64,000 nucleotides of DNA. Source: Roseomonas sp. E05 (lineage in GTDB: Bacteria; Pseudomonadota; Alphaproteobacteria; Acetobacterales; Acetobacteraceae). Made by a program: the position numbers and the translations under genes. The notes below the pieces were generated by a model. That model was given only the letters and a program-made list of their open reading frames with translations, ran no database searches and was not told the origin of the DNA. The stretch is taken from assembly GCF_030063475.1 (NCBI RefSeq), contig NZ_JASIRT010000005.1, forward strand, positions 124,001-188,000, in the 5' to 3' direction. Position 1 is the first letter of the stretch; each line of letters opens with the position of its first letter. Positions 53,966-63,201 of the stretch are shown piece by piece.

Positions 53966-55861
53966 TCAGGCGAAGGGCGGCCTCAGCAAAAGCGCGATGC
54001 AGCGCGCCAGATCCGCCTGCCGGAACGGCTTGCGCAGCACCGGATAGCCTTCCGGCACCGCCTCGGGATCGGCATAGCCGGTCAGCAGCAGGATCGGCAG
54101 CCCGGGGCGCAGCCGATGCGCGCGGCTGGCCAGTTCCTGCCCGGTCATGCGCGGCATCGTCAGGTCCGTGACCATCACGCGGATGTCCTCGCCCTGTTCG
54201 AGTACCCGCAGCGCCGCTTCGCCATCCGCCGCCTCGACGGCACGGTGGCCGAGATTGGCAAGGAAGGTCGCGGTCACGCCACGCACGCCCGGGTCGTCAT
54301 CCACCACCAGCACGCTGACCGGCAGGGTCGCGGGCGCCGCCGCGCCGCCATGCTCCGGCGCGCTGTCCGCCGGCTGGTGCGCGCGCGGCAGGAGCAGTTC
54401 CACCGTGGTGCCCTGCCCCGGCGTGCTGGCGAGGGTCGTCGTGCCGCCGGACTGCCGCGTCAGTCCATAGACCATCGAGAGGCCGAGCCCGGTGCCGCGC
54501 CCCACCTCCTTGGTGGTGAAGAAGGGCTCGAAGGCCTGCGCCAGCACGGCCGGCGGCATGCCGTCACCGTTATCGGCCACCGCCACCGCCACGTATTCGC
54601 CGGCAGCGAGGTCGTGCACCATGTCCTCGCCGACCACGAGGTTGCGGGTGGTGAGGGTGATGGTGCCGCCCTTTGGCATGGCGTCACGGCTGTTGATGCA
54701 GAGGTTGAGCAGCGCGAGGCCGAGTTGCTCCGGGTCCACCAGCGCCGGCCAGAGCTCCGTCTCCAGCCGGTGCCGCAGCTCGATGCCCGCGCCCAGGCTG
54801 CGCAGCAGCAGGTCGTCCATCTCGCGCACGAGCCGGTTGATGTCGCTGGCGCGCAGCTGCAGCTCGCGCTTGCGGCTGAAGCTGAGAAGGCGCTGCGTCA
54901 GGGTGGAGCCGCGCTCCGCCGCGGTGATGGCGTTGCGCAGCAGCTTCTGCTGCCGCGGCTCCGCCAGCGGGGTGTGCGTCAGCAGGTCCAGGCTGCCCAG
55001 GATGGCGGTCAGCAGGTTGTTGAAGTCATGCGCCACGCCGCCGGCCATGGTGCCGAGCGCCTGCATCTTCTCCGCCTGGTGCAGCCGCTCCTCCAGCCCG
55101 CGCTGCTCGGTGGTGTCGTGCTCGATGGTGGCGAGATGGGTCACGCGCCCGGCGGCGCCGCAGATCGGGATGCGGCTGACCCGCACCCAGCGCGGCGGCG
55201 CCTCCTCGCTGCCGCGCTGCTCCGTCACCTCCGCCGGCTGGCCGCTCTCCATCACCGCCCGGTCCGCCGCCAGCAGCGCCGCCCGGGCGGCGGGGGGCAG
55301 CAGCTCCGCCTCGCTGCGGCCGACGCATGCCTCCACCGTCCGGCCGAGCGCCGCAGCCTTCACCGCGTTGAGCCGCACGAAGCGGCCCTCGGTATCCTTG
55401 AAGCTCAGCGCGTCCGTCGAGGAATCGAGCAGGCCGCGCAGCAGCGCACGCTCGGTGTCCAGCGCACGGGCCAGGCCGCGGCGGGCGACGGCGTTGCGCG
55501 CCATGCTGAGCAGCGCCGCCGGCTCCCAGGGCTTCGGCGCGTAGCCGGCGATGCGCCCGTTGTTGACGGCGCTGATCACCGCCTCCAGGTCGGCATAGCC
55601 GCTCAGCAGCAGCGCCTCGGCATCGGTGATCCCGCGCGCCTGGGCAAGGAAGACGTCCCCCGTCATGCCCGGCATCCGCTGGTCCGAGATGATCACGTCC
55701 ACCGCCGGCTCGCGGGCCAGCAGCGCCAGCGCCTCGGCGCCGCAGGCGGCGGTCAGGACGCGGAACTCGTCCTCGAACAGGTCGGCGAGGGCGACCAGGA
55801 TCTCCGGTTCATCATCGACCAGCAACAAGGTCGCTGGCGAAAGGTCGGGCTGTACGTCCAT
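53966..55861 (-). CDS. Hybrid histidine kinase, REC-PAS-HisKA-HATPase-REC
   Basis: 631 residues, no membrane helix. N-terminal receiver (D60 in IISDQRMPGMTG), PAS (GLLDSSTDALSFKDTEGRFVRLN), HisKA with H278 in GGVAHDFNNLL, HATPase (N-box LALLNLCINSRDAM, G1 VADNGDGMPP, GTGLGLSMVYGL), and a C-terminal receiver (D566 in VTDLTMPRMTG). The front receiver can be a phosphate target of another kinase, and the C-terminal one can pass phosphate on. It is the last gene of the cheRW-mcp-cheAB operon, 5 bp behind a REC-REC kinase, so CheA is the obvious candidate donor. This link is inferred from the operon. Confidence 0.88.
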   Translation of the reverse strand: MDVQPDLSPATLLLVDDEPEILVALADLFEDEFRVLTAACGAEALALLAREPAVDVIISDQRMPGMTGDVFLAQARGITDAEALLLSGYADLEAVISAVNNGRIAGYAPKPWEPAALLSMARNAVARRGLARALDTERALLRGLLDSSTDALSFKDTEGRFVRLNAVKAAALGRTVEACVGRSEAELLPPAARAALLAADRAVMESGQPAEVTEQRGSEEAPPRWVRVSRIPICGAAGRVTHLATIEHDTTEQRGLEERLHQAEKMQALGTMAGGVAHDFNNLLTAILGSLDLLTHTPLAEPRQQKLLRNAITAAERGSTLTQRLLSFSRKRELQLRASDINRLVREMDDLLLRSLGAGIELRHRLETELWPALVDPEQLGLALLNLCINSRDAMPKGGTITLTTRNLVVGEDMVHDLAAGEYVAVAVADNGDGMPPAVLAQAFEPFFTTKEVGRGTGLGLSMVYGLTRQSGGTTTLASTPGQGTTVELLLPRAHQPADSAPEHGGAAAPATLPVSVLVVDDDPGVRGVTATFLANLGHRAVEAADGEAALRVLEQGEDIRVMVTDLTMPRMTGQELASRAHRLRPGLPILLLTGYADPEAVPEGYPVLRKPFRQADLARCIALLLRPPFA

Positions 55862-55866
55862 CGTGC

Positions 55867-57600
55867 TCAGCGTTCCGTCTGCATTGGTACGCTGATCACG
55901 AAGGATGCGCCACCCGCAGGCCCGTTGCCGACAGAGATCGTGCCATCATGCGCCTTGATGACGTTGTAGGCGATGGCCAGCCCCAGCCCGGTGCCGGAGC
56001 CGACCGGCTTGGTGGTGAAGAATGGCTCGAAGATCCGCTCGCGCAAGCCTGCAGGGACACCGGGCCCGGAGTCGCTGATCGTGATGCGGTACTCCTGCGC
56101 GTCGTTCGCGGTCTCGATGGTGATGGTGCCCTCGGCGGGAATGGCGTCCGCCGCGTTGCTGACGATGTTCATCACCACCTGGTTCAGCAGCGCCGGGGAA
56201 CAGCGCAGCTCCGGCACCGCCCCGTAGCGCCGCTCGACAACGATCCGGTCGCCGAGCTTGTGCGCCAGCAGGGTCAGCACGGTGTCCAGCGCATCCGGCA
56301 CGTTGACCCGCTGGAAGGTGTCGTCCTGGCGGGAGAACTTGCGCAGCTTCAGCACCAGGTCCTGGATCCGCCGCAGGCCGAGCGCCATGGAGCCGGAGCG
56401 GTCGCGGCACTTGGCGACCAGCGGCCGGGCGGCGGCGCTCTCCCCCAGCATGCCCTCCACCTGGCCGAGCAGCCGCGCCACGGTGCCCTGATGCGCCAGG
56501 ATGAAGGCGAGCGGGTTGTTGATCTCATGCGCGATGCCGGCGACCAGCTCGCCCAGCGAGGCCATCTTGGCGGCCTGCACCAGCTTGGTCTGGGTCTCGC
56601 GGAGTTGCCGGTTGGCCTCCTCCAACTCGCCATTGGCGCGCGCCAGCGCCTCGGCCAGGGCCGCCTTGGCCTGCGCGGCGGCAGCCTCGGCCTGGGCCCG
56701 CTGCATCGAGAGCTCGCGCTCGCGCAGCTCCGCGGCGCTGCGCCGGTCCTCGTCCTGCAGCAGCTTGCGGCGCAGCGCGGCGCGGATGCGCACGCTCAGC
56801 ACCTTGGGTTCCGCGGTGGCGGGGATCAGGTCGTCCGCGCCGGCCTCGAAGACGCTGGCCAGGGTCTCCCGCCCGATCGGGCTGTCAGTGCCGAGCGCCA
56901 CGATCTGGAAGCTCGCCCCATCCGCGCCCGGCGTGCCGGCGCCGCGCAGGGCGTTCATCCGGGCGCAGAGCGCCACGCCGTCGAAGCCCGCGCTGAAGGC
57001 GTTGAGCACCACGCAGTCCCAGGCCGACGGCTCGGCGGTGACGGCTCCCAGCGCCGCCTCGGCGCTCTCCACCGCCTCCAGGCGGTAGCCGTCGCGGGCC
57101 AGCAGGCCGGTCAGGTAGGTGCGGTAGGTGAGGCTGTCATCCACCACCAGCACCTGCGCCCGGCGGAAGGCGAGCATGCCCGGCGCCTGCTCGGCCGGCG
57201 AGGCGGCGGTGCGGCTGCGCAGCAGCGCGCGGATGCGCAGCAGCAGCAGGTCGTGGCCGGCCGATTTCGGCACATAGGCGTCGGCGCCGCTCTCCAGCCC
57301 CTGCCGCTCCAGGTCGCCCTCCTGCGCCTCGGTCAGCATCAGCACGGGAATGGCGCGGGTGCGGCTGTTCAGGCGGATCTGCCGCACCAGCTCGTCGCCG
57401 TTCATCCCGGGCAGGTGGTAGTCGGCGATCACCAGGGCGGGCAGCGTGCGGTTCAGCGCCTCCAGCGCCAGCTCGGCCGTCGCGGCGCGGGTGGCGGTGA
57501 AGCCCTGCCGCTCCAGCAGGCGCTGCATCTGCAGGGCCTGGGTGTCGGAGTCCTCCACCAGCAGGACGGGCGGGCCGGGCGGCAGGGTGACGCTGTTCAC
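55867..57600 (-). CDS. Double-receiver histidine kinase, REC-REC-HisKA-HATPase
   Basis: 577 residues, cytoplasmic. First receiver is intact (D60 in VIADYHLPGMNG). Second receiver keeps the acidic pair (D154, D155) but has Asn200 in place of the phosphoacceptor Asp (VVLNAFSAGFDG). A long Ala/Glu/Gln coiled coil (ca. 285-345) leads to HisKA with H358 in GIAHEINNPL, then HATPase (NQVVMNIVSNAADAIP, SDSGPGVP, GTGLGLAIAYN). GTG start overlaps the cheB stop (GTGA). Like the downstream hybrid kinase it has no membrane or small-molecule sensor, so its receivers probably provide the input. Confidence 0.88.
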   Translation of the reverse strand: MNSVTLPPGPPVLLVEDSDTQALQMQRLLERQGFTATRAATAELALEALNRTLPALVIADYHLPGMNGDELVRQIRLNSRTRAIPVLMLTEAQEGDLERQGLESGADAYVPKSAGHDLLLLRIRALLRSRTAASPAEQAPGMLAFRRAQVLVVDDSLTYRTYLTGLLARDGYRLEAVESAEAALGAVTAEPSAWDCVVLNAFSAGFDGVALCARMNALRGAGTPGADGASFQIVALGTDSPIGRETLASVFEAGADDLIPATAEPKVLSVRIRAALRRKLLQDEDRRSAAELRERELSMQRAQAEAAAAQAKAALAEALARANGELEEANRQLRETQTKLVQAAKMASLGELVAGIAHEINNPLAFILAHQGTVARLLGQVEGMLGESAAARPLVAKCRDRSGSMALGLRRIQDLVLKLRKFSRQDDTFQRVNVPDALDTVLTLLAHKLGDRIVVERRYGAVPELRCSPALLNQVVMNIVSNAADAIPAEGTITIETANDAQEYRITISDSGPGVPAGLRERIFEPFFTTKPVGSGTGLGLAIAYNVIKAHDGTISVGNGPAGGASFVISVPMQTER

Positions 57601-58658
57601 GGCCGCCGCCCCGCGAACTGCACCAGGCGCGGGCCGATCAGCGGCAGCGGCAGGCTCAGGCTGGAGCCGCCCATGCGCACGGCCGCCGCCGGCATGCCAT
57701 AGACCACGGCGGTGCTCTCATGCTCGGTGATGGTCAGGGCGCCGGCGCGGCGCATCTCCGTCAGCCCCACCGCGCCGTCCTCGCCCATGCCGGTGAGCAG
57801 CACGCCGAGGCCCTGCGGCCCCAGCACCTCGGCCACCGAACGGAACAGCAGCGTGGCGGCGGGGCGCTGGCTGGAGAGCGGCCGCTCCCCGCTGATCCGC
57901 AGCAGGCCGCCGGACCCGAGCAGCAGGTGCCGGTCGCCGGGGGCGACATAGACCCGGCCCGGCCGCGGCGCCTCGCCCTCCTGCGCGATGCCGACGGCGA
58001 GCGGCACCAGCCCGTCCAGCCAGGCCGCGAAGCCCTCCATGAAGGCGCTGCCCATGTGCTGCACCAGCAGCACCGGCAGCGGGAAGTCGGCCGGCAGGGC
58101 GCCCAGCACCTGGGCCAGCGCGGGCGGCCCGCCGGTGGAGGCGGCGATCGCCAGCAGCGCCGGCGGCTGCGGCGCCGTCAGCGGCTCCGGCCGCACCGCC
58201 TGCGGCGGCCGCACCGGCCCCATGCTGCGCCGGCGGATCACCGGCACCTGGCTCATGATGTAGAGTTGCGTGCAGATGGTGCCGGCGATGCGCTCATGCC
58301 CGCCGGTTTCCATGCCGACCGGCTTCTCCACCACCGAGAGCGCGCCGGCGCGCAGCGCGTTCATCGAGATGCGCAGCGAGCTGTCCTCGACGCTGTCGGC
58401 GATGACGACGATCGGCGTCGGCTGCTCGGCCATGATCCGCCGGGTCGCCTCCAGCCCGTCCATGCCGGGCAGGCGGATATCCATCGAGATGACTTCGGGG
58501 CGGATGCGCGGCAGCTCGCGCAGCGCCTCCTCGGCCGAGGCGACGGCCGCCACCAGGGTGAGGCGCGGATCGGAGGAGACGATATGGGCGAGCAGCCGCC
58601 GCACCACCAGCGAATCCTCGACGATCATGACGCGGACCGGCTCAGTCGAAAGCTTCAC
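57597..58658 (-). CDS. cheB: Chemotaxis-type protein-glutamate methylesterase CheB
   Basis: 353 residues. N-terminal receiver with Asp in SMDIRLPGMDG; linker; C-terminal methylesterase with the triad in AIAASTGGP (Ser), LVQHMG (His) and LTGMGEDGAVGL (Asp). It would remove methyl groups from the receptor encoded at 60972-62639, opposing CheR. It begins with GTG at 58658 overlapping the cheA stop and ends overlapping the REC-REC kinase start, so it is tightly coupled on both sides. An unusual point: the receiver has VIADSVEDSS at the switch region in place of the usual S/T-rich form. Confidence 0.93.
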   Translation of the reverse strand: MKLSTEPVRVMIVEDSLVVRRLLAHIVSSDPRLTLVAAVASAEEALRELPRIRPEVISMDIRLPGMDGLEATRRIMAEQPTPIVVIADSVEDSSLRISMNALRAGALSVVEKPVGMETGGHERIAGTICTQLYIMSQVPVIRRRSMGPVRPPQAVRPEPLTAPQPPALLAIAASTGGPPALAQVLGALPADFPLPVLLVQHMGSAFMEGFAAWLDGLVPLAVGIAQEGEAPRPGRVYVAPGDRHLLLGSGGLLRISGERPLSSQRPAATLLFRSVAEVLGPQGLGVLLTGMGEDGAVGLTEMRRAGALTITEHESTAVVYGMPAAAVRMGGSSLSLPLPLIGPRLVQFAGRRP

Positions 58659-60871
58659 AGCATCTGGCCAATGGTTGCGAGCAATTCGCGCTGGTCGAAC
58701 TTCTGCTTGGTGATGTAGGCGCCGGCACCCAGCTCGAGCCCTCGCCGCATGTCCTCGGAACTGGCGCGGGAGGTCATCAGGATGACCGGGATCGGCGCCA
58801 GCCGCGGATCGTTCTTCAGCGCCTGCAGCAGGCTGAAGCCGTCCATGCGCGGCATCTCGACATCGGCGACGATCAGGTCCACCAGCGCCTCGCCGCTGCG
58901 CAGCCGGCTCAGCGCGTCCAGCCCGTCCACGCTGAGCAGCACGCGGAAGCCCTGCCCCTCCAGGATGCTCTTCTCCAGCGTGCGGGTGGTGATCGAATCG
59001 TCCACCACCAGGATGGTGGCCGCCTCGCGCGCCTCCTGCGCCGCGACCAGGCCGAGCCCGGCGGCGGCGAGCCGCCCCTCGTCGCGCAGCCAGCGGCCCA
59101 CCAGACCCTCCGGGCTCAGCACCAGGGCCGGCGCCGCCGCCCCCAGCGGCACCGCGCCCACCACCAGATCGCCCTCCAGGCCGGGCGTGTCCACCGCGTC
59201 CACCATCAGCGTGCGGACGTCGTGCAGCGCCTCCACCGCCAGGGCGCAGCGGCGCTCGCCGCTGCGCAGCAACACGGCGGTGACATGTCCGTCCTCCACC
59301 GGGATCGGGCTGGCGGCTTGGCCGAGCAGGCTGGGCAGGGCAATCATCGGAGCGATAACGTCGCGACCGCCCGCTTCGATGCGCAGGACAGGCTTGCCCT
59401 CGACCGTTTCAACCTCGGCGGCGCGCCGGCGCAGCAGGCGCTCGACGCCACGGCTCGGCAGCCCGTAGGTCTGGCCGCCGGCGCTGAACAGCAGCACCGG
59501 TTCGCGCGCCGCGGAGAGCGGCACGGCGATCTCGACCTCGGCGCCCCAGGGGCGGCGCGGCCGCAGCGTGGCGCTGCCGCGCAGCCGGCGCGCCGCCTCC
59601 GCCACCACCGAGAGCCCCATCCCGCGGCCGGAGAGCCGGTCCACCGCCGCATTGGTCGAGAAGCCGGGCTCGAAGACCAGCGCCAGCACGCGGTCGGCCG
59701 GCGGCGGCGGCTGGTCGGTGGCGCGCGGCGGCAGCAGGCCGCGCTGCACCGCCACCGCCTCGATGCGCTCCAGGTCCGGGCCGCGGCCGTCGTCGAACAC
59801 CGTCAGCACCAGCAGCCCGCCGCGCGCGGCGAGGCGCAGGCCGATCTCGGCCTCCGCGGACTTGCCCTTCGCGGCGCGCTCGGCCGGGCTCTCCAGGCCA
59901 TGGCTGACGGCGTTGCGCAGCAGATGGGTGACGGGGTCCTTCAGCGCCTGCAGCACCCGCCGGTCGGCCTGCAGGTCGAGCCCTTCGAGGCGCACCGCCG
60001 CCTCCTGGCCGGCCTCGCGCACCAGCTCGCGCGCCATGCGGCCGAGCGAGCCGAGAATGGCCTCGGCGGGGACCAGGGTGATGCGCTCCACCCGCTGCCG
60101 CAGGCCGCCGAGGGCCGCCTCCACCGCCCAGGCGCCGCCGCGCTGCTCCCGCCCGAGCCGGGTGACGTGGCGCAGCAGCCGCATCAGGTCGCGGTCGAAG
60201 TCGCGCGCGCGGCTGCCGGCGCCGCGCTCGCGGGGTTGGGCCTCCCAGGCCCGCCGGAGGTCGCGGACCTCCGCCTCCAGCGCGCGCAGCCCGGCGCCGA
60301 GCGCCGCCTGCTCCCGCAGCGCCTCGGCGAGCGCCTGCACCGCGCCGGTCAGGCTCTCCACCTGCCCGGCATTCACCCGGAGATACTCCACCGCCGCACC
60401 GGGCGGCTCGGCAGCGGGTGGCTTGATGGCGGGCGGCTCCGCCGGCGGCGGTTCCGGCCGGGAGGGCTGCGGCGACGCCGCCTCCGGCACCGCGCGGCCG
60501 AGCAGCCGGTCCAGCGCCTGCTGCGCCGCCGCCGGCGGCTCGGAGGGGGCGCCGCCCTGCAGCGCCGCCACATGGCCCTCGATGCCATCCAGCCCGAGCT
60601 GCACCGCCGCGATCGTCTCCGCTCCCAGCGCCAGACCGCCCTCGCCGATCCGGCTGAACACCGCCTCCAGCCGGTGGGCCATCTCCTCCACGACAGGCAG
60701 GTCCACCGCCCGCGCGGCGCCCTTCAGGCTGTGCGCGCGGCGGAACACGTCCCGCAGGTCGAAAGGCCGGCCCTGTTCCACCGCCGCCAGCGCGGCGCGG
60801 ATGGCCTGCAGGTGCTCCTGGTGCTCGATGCCGAAGGCGGCGAGCAGCTCCTGGCGCAGGTCGTCGCTCAC
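58655..60871 (-). CDS. cheA: CheA-type chemotaxis kinase with C-terminal receiver
   Basis: 738 residues. Hpt domain with H47 (FRRAHSLKGAARA), a Pro/Glu-rich linker (ca. 120-170) in place of a typical P2, dimerisation helices, HATPase (N-box DPVTHLLRNAVSHGLE, G1 DDGRGPD, G2 GRGMGLSVV), CheW-like domain, and a receiver (D670 in VADVEMPRMDG). The fused receiver is typical of Wsp-, Frz- and other non-flagellar chemosensory kinases. No cheY is visible, so its likely targets are the receivers of the two downstream kinases and its own. GTG start at 60871, with GGAGGGG six bases upstream, is favoured over a TTG at 60898. Confidence 0.92.
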   Translation of the reverse strand: MSDDLRQELLAAFGIEHQEHLQAIRAALAAVEQGRPFDLRDVFRRAHSLKGAARAVDLPVVEEMAHRLEAVFSRIGEGGLALGAETIAAVQLGLDGIEGHVAALQGGAPSEPPAAAQQALDRLLGRAVPEAASPQPSRPEPPPAEPPAIKPPAAEPPGAAVEYLRVNAGQVESLTGAVQALAEALREQAALGAGLRALEAEVRDLRRAWEAQPRERGAGSRARDFDRDLMRLLRHVTRLGREQRGGAWAVEAALGGLRQRVERITLVPAEAILGSLGRMARELVREAGQEAAVRLEGLDLQADRRVLQALKDPVTHLLRNAVSHGLESPAERAAKGKSAEAEIGLRLAARGGLLVLTVFDDGRGPDLERIEAVAVQRGLLPPRATDQPPPPADRVLALVFEPGFSTNAAVDRLSGRGMGLSVVAEAARRLRGSATLRPRRPWGAEVEIAVPLSAAREPVLLFSAGGQTYGLPSRGVERLLRRRAAEVETVEGKPVLRIEAGGRDVIAPMIALPSLLGQAASPIPVEDGHVTAVLLRSGERRCALAVEALHDVRTLMVDAVDTPGLEGDLVVGAVPLGAAAPALVLSPEGLVGRWLRDEGRLAAAGLGLVAAQEAREAATILVVDDSITTRTLEKSILEGQGFRVLLSVDGLDALSRLRSGEALVDLIVADVEMPRMDGFSLLQALKNDPRLAPIPVILMTSRASSEDMRRGLELGAGAYITKQKFDQRELLATIGQML

Positions 60872-60898
60872 GGGCCGCCCCTCCGGCCGGCCGCCCAA

Positions 60899-60934
60899 CC
60901 CCGCCGCCGCGCCGGAGGCGGCGCGGCGGCGGGG
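60899..60934 (-). other. 16-bp perfect hairpin between mcp and cheA
   Basis: Bases 60899-60914 and 60919-60934 form a perfect 16-bp stem of almost pure G/C with a GAGG loop, in the gap between the mcp stop and the cheA start. It has no T-run and lies inside an operon, so a role as mRNA stabiliser, processing site or partial terminator setting the receptor-to-kinase ratio is possible. Confidence 0.7.
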
Positions 60935-60971
60935 GCCGGGGCCATGGTGGAGCCGCGGCGCATGCGGCGGC

Positions 60972-62639
60972 TCAGAAGCGGTAGCGGTCGGCCAGCCCGA
61001 CCAGCCGCTCGGAGAGCTGCGAGAGGTTGGCCGCCGCGGTGTCGAGCTGCCGCGTGCCGGCCGCCGTCTGCTGGCTGGCCTGGCGGATGTTCTGCAGCGC
61101 GCTCATCACCTGCTCGATGCCGAGCTGCTGCTGGTTGGTGCTGGCGACGATCTGCTGGAAGGTCTGCACGCTCTCCTGGATGCGGCCGGTGATCTCGGTG
61201 ATCGTGGTGTGGGTGGTGTCGGTGCGCCGCCGTCCCGCCGCCACGCGCTTCACCGCCTCCTCCGTCAGCATGACCGAGGAGTTGATGCCGCGCTGGATGT
61301 CGCCGAGGATCGAGCGCACCTGCCCGGTCGCTTCCTTGGCCTGGTCGGCCAGCGTCTTCATCTCGGCGGCGACCACGGCGAAGCTGCGGCCCTGCTCGCC
61401 GGCGGCGGCGGCCTCGATCGCCGCGTTCAGCGCCAGCAGATGGCTGCGCTCCGAGATATCGTTGACGGTGGCGATGATCTCGCCGATCGCCTGGGTCTTC
61501 TCCGAGAGCGCGACGATGTTGCTGGCCACCGCCTCGGCCTGCTCGCGGATGGAATCCATCGCCCGCACCGTCTCGTCCACCGCCTTCAGGCCGGCGGTGG
61601 AAGTCTGCGCGGTGGCCTGGGCGGAGGCGATCACCTCCTGCGCGCGCTTGCCGATCTGCACGCCGGAATGGGTGATCTCATCGACCGTCGCCGCGGTCTC
61701 CTGCACGGCGGCGAGCTGCTCCTCGACGCTGGCCGCCTGCTCCTGCGTGCTGGCGCGGATCTCGGCGGCGGAGGCGTTGAGGTTCTCGGTCGCCTCGCGG
61801 CTCTGCCGCGCGAGCTGGCGCAGCCCCTCGACCATGGCATTGAGCGTGACGCCGAGCCGGCCCAGCTCGTCCGGCCCGGTCACCGCCGCCTCGCCGGCCA
61901 GGTCGCCGCGCCCGATGCGCTCGACGAAGGCCATGAAGGTGGCCAGCGGCTGGGTGATCGAGCGGCGGATCAGCAGGGTGATGGCGATGCCGAGCACCAC
62001 CGCGCCGATCAGCACCAGGATCACCGAGAACCGGCTCTCCTGGTAGATGTCCCGGCCGCGCGCCTGACCGTTGCTGATGACGGCGTTCAGCGTCTCCTGC
62101 ACGCCGTTGGTCAGCCGGTCGAAGGCGGTGCGGCTGGCGACGATGGCCTCCCCGGCGGCGATCGCCGCGGGCAGGTCGTTGGCGCGGATAGCCTGGAACT
62201 GCGCCTGCGTCTGGTCGCGGATCTGCCGCAGCGCCGCAGCAGCCTGGTTCAGCTGCTGATTGATCCGCTGCCATCCCCCCTCCCGGTCACCGGAGACCGC
62301 CTGCGCGGCGTTGCGGCTGGCATCCGCCTGCATCTGCTGCAGGACCGCCTCGCCATCGGCCGCATGGCGCGACCAGGACTGCGCAAGATCGTCCGGCGGC
62401 ACCTCGCGGCCGAGCCCGCGCAGCAGGAAGCGCGACAGGTTGCGGCTGCGGGTGTCCTGCATCGTGCTTTCCGCGTCGCGCAGTTCCATCACGTGGCGCA
62501 GCATCGCCAGGTCGCGCGTGACGATGGTCTCGGTGGCCTCAGTGACGACGCTGATCTGATTGAGGCTGTACAGGCCGAGCCCGATCAGCAGCAGCGTGAT
62601 GGCCATGAAGCCGGCGAGGATTCGGTTGGCGATGCTCAA
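60972..62639 (-). CDS. Methyl-accepting chemotaxis protein
   Basis: 555 residues. TTG start at 62639, with GGAG 9 bases upstream; extension further up is only read-through of cheW. Membrane helix 1 (NRILAGFMAITLLLIGLGLY), a helical periplasmic sensor (ca. 30-205, 4-helix-bundle type with SRNLSRFLLRG), helix 2 (VILVLIGAVVLGIAITLLI), HAMP (RRSITQPLATFMAFVERIGRGDL), and a long coiled-coil signalling part with hairpin tip SERSHLLALNAAIEAAAAGEQGRSFAVVAAEM. The tip resembles alternative-function (ACF/Wsp-like) receptors more than flagellar ones. No C-terminal CheR-docking pentapeptide. Confidence 0.9.
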   Translation of the reverse strand: MSIANRILAGFMAITLLLIGLGLYSLNQISVVTEATETIVTRDLAMLRHVMELRDAESTMQDTRSRNLSRFLLRGLGREVPPDDLAQSWSRHAADGEAVLQQMQADASRNAAQAVSGDREGGWQRINQQLNQAAAALRQIRDQTQAQFQAIRANDLPAAIAAGEAIVASRTAFDRLTNGVQETLNAVISNGQARGRDIYQESRFSVILVLIGAVVLGIAITLLIRRSITQPLATFMAFVERIGRGDLAGEAAVTGPDELGRLGVTLNAMVEGLRQLARQSREATENLNASAAEIRASTQEQAASVEEQLAAVQETAATVDEITHSGVQIGKRAQEVIASAQATAQTSTAGLKAVDETVRAMDSIREQAEAVASNIVALSEKTQAIGEIIATVNDISERSHLLALNAAIEAAAAGEQGRSFAVVAAEMKTLADQAKEATGQVRSILGDIQRGINSSVMLTEEAVKRVAAGRRRTDTTHTTITEITGRIQESVQTFQQIVASTNQQQLGIEQVMSALQNIRQASQQTAAGTRQLDTAAANLSQLSERLVGLADRYRF

Positions 62640-62643
62640 TTCG

Positions 62644-63201
62644 TCACGCTCCGGAAGGCAGGGCAGGCGCCATGAAGGGTTGCAGCAGCCGGTGGGAATC
62701 GACCAGTCCGAGCAGGGCGCGCCGCCCGCCGGCCAGCTCGGGCGGGGTGAGGGCATGGCCGGTGAGGGCCCGTTCGGCCGGGCGGCCGGGATCCTGCAGC
62801 GGCGTGACCTCGGTGGCGCCGGCCACCCGCTCCACCCGCAGGGCGAAGCGGCGGGGCCCCGCCGCGCGCAGCAGCAGCACGTGTCCCCCCTCCCCCTGCG
62901 GTGCCGCCCGGCCGAGCGCCATCGCCAGGTCCAGCAGGCAGAACATCTGCCCGGCATGGCTGAACAGGCCGAGCACGGCGGGCAGCGCGCCGGGCACGGG
63001 CGCCCAGGCCATCAGCGGCAGCACCTGCGCGACGGCACCCAGCGGCAGGCCGTAGAACTCCGTTTCCAGCTGGCAGGCCATCACCGTCAGCCGGGCCTCG
63101 GCCGGGGCGGCCGCGGCCCCGCGCGCCGCGAGCAGCCGCGTGCGCTGCTCCAGGATGCGCGCGGCGCGCGGGGGCGGGACAAGGACGCCACGATTGGGCA
63201 T
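62644..63201 (-). CDS. cheW: CheW-type coupling protein
   Basis: 185 residues. A CheW-like SH3-type fold follows an ~38-residue N-terminal extension: MACQLETEFYGLPLGAVAQVLPLMAWAPVPGALPAVLGLFSHAGQMFCLLDL, and ALRVERVAGATEV. It bridges receptor and CheA in a chemosensory array. The ATG overlaps the cheR stop as TGATG, and it is 4 bp from the mcp start. Confidence 0.88.
   Translation of the reverse strand: MPNRGVLVPPPRAARILEQRTRLLAARGAAAAPAEARLTVMACQLETEFYGLPLGAVAQVLPLMAWAPVPGALPAVLGLFSHAGQMFCLLDLAMALGRAAPQGEGGHVLLLRAAGPRRFALRVERVAGATEVTPLQDPGRPAERALTGHALTPPELAGGRRALLGLVDSHRLLQPFMAPALPSGA

Noticed and set aside
59568-62675. A 1035-codon open frame on the plus strand opposite cheA and mcp
   Set aside because: Low-complexity Ser/Arg/Ala and His/Gln-rich translation with no domain, exactly opposite well-supported chemotaxis genes.
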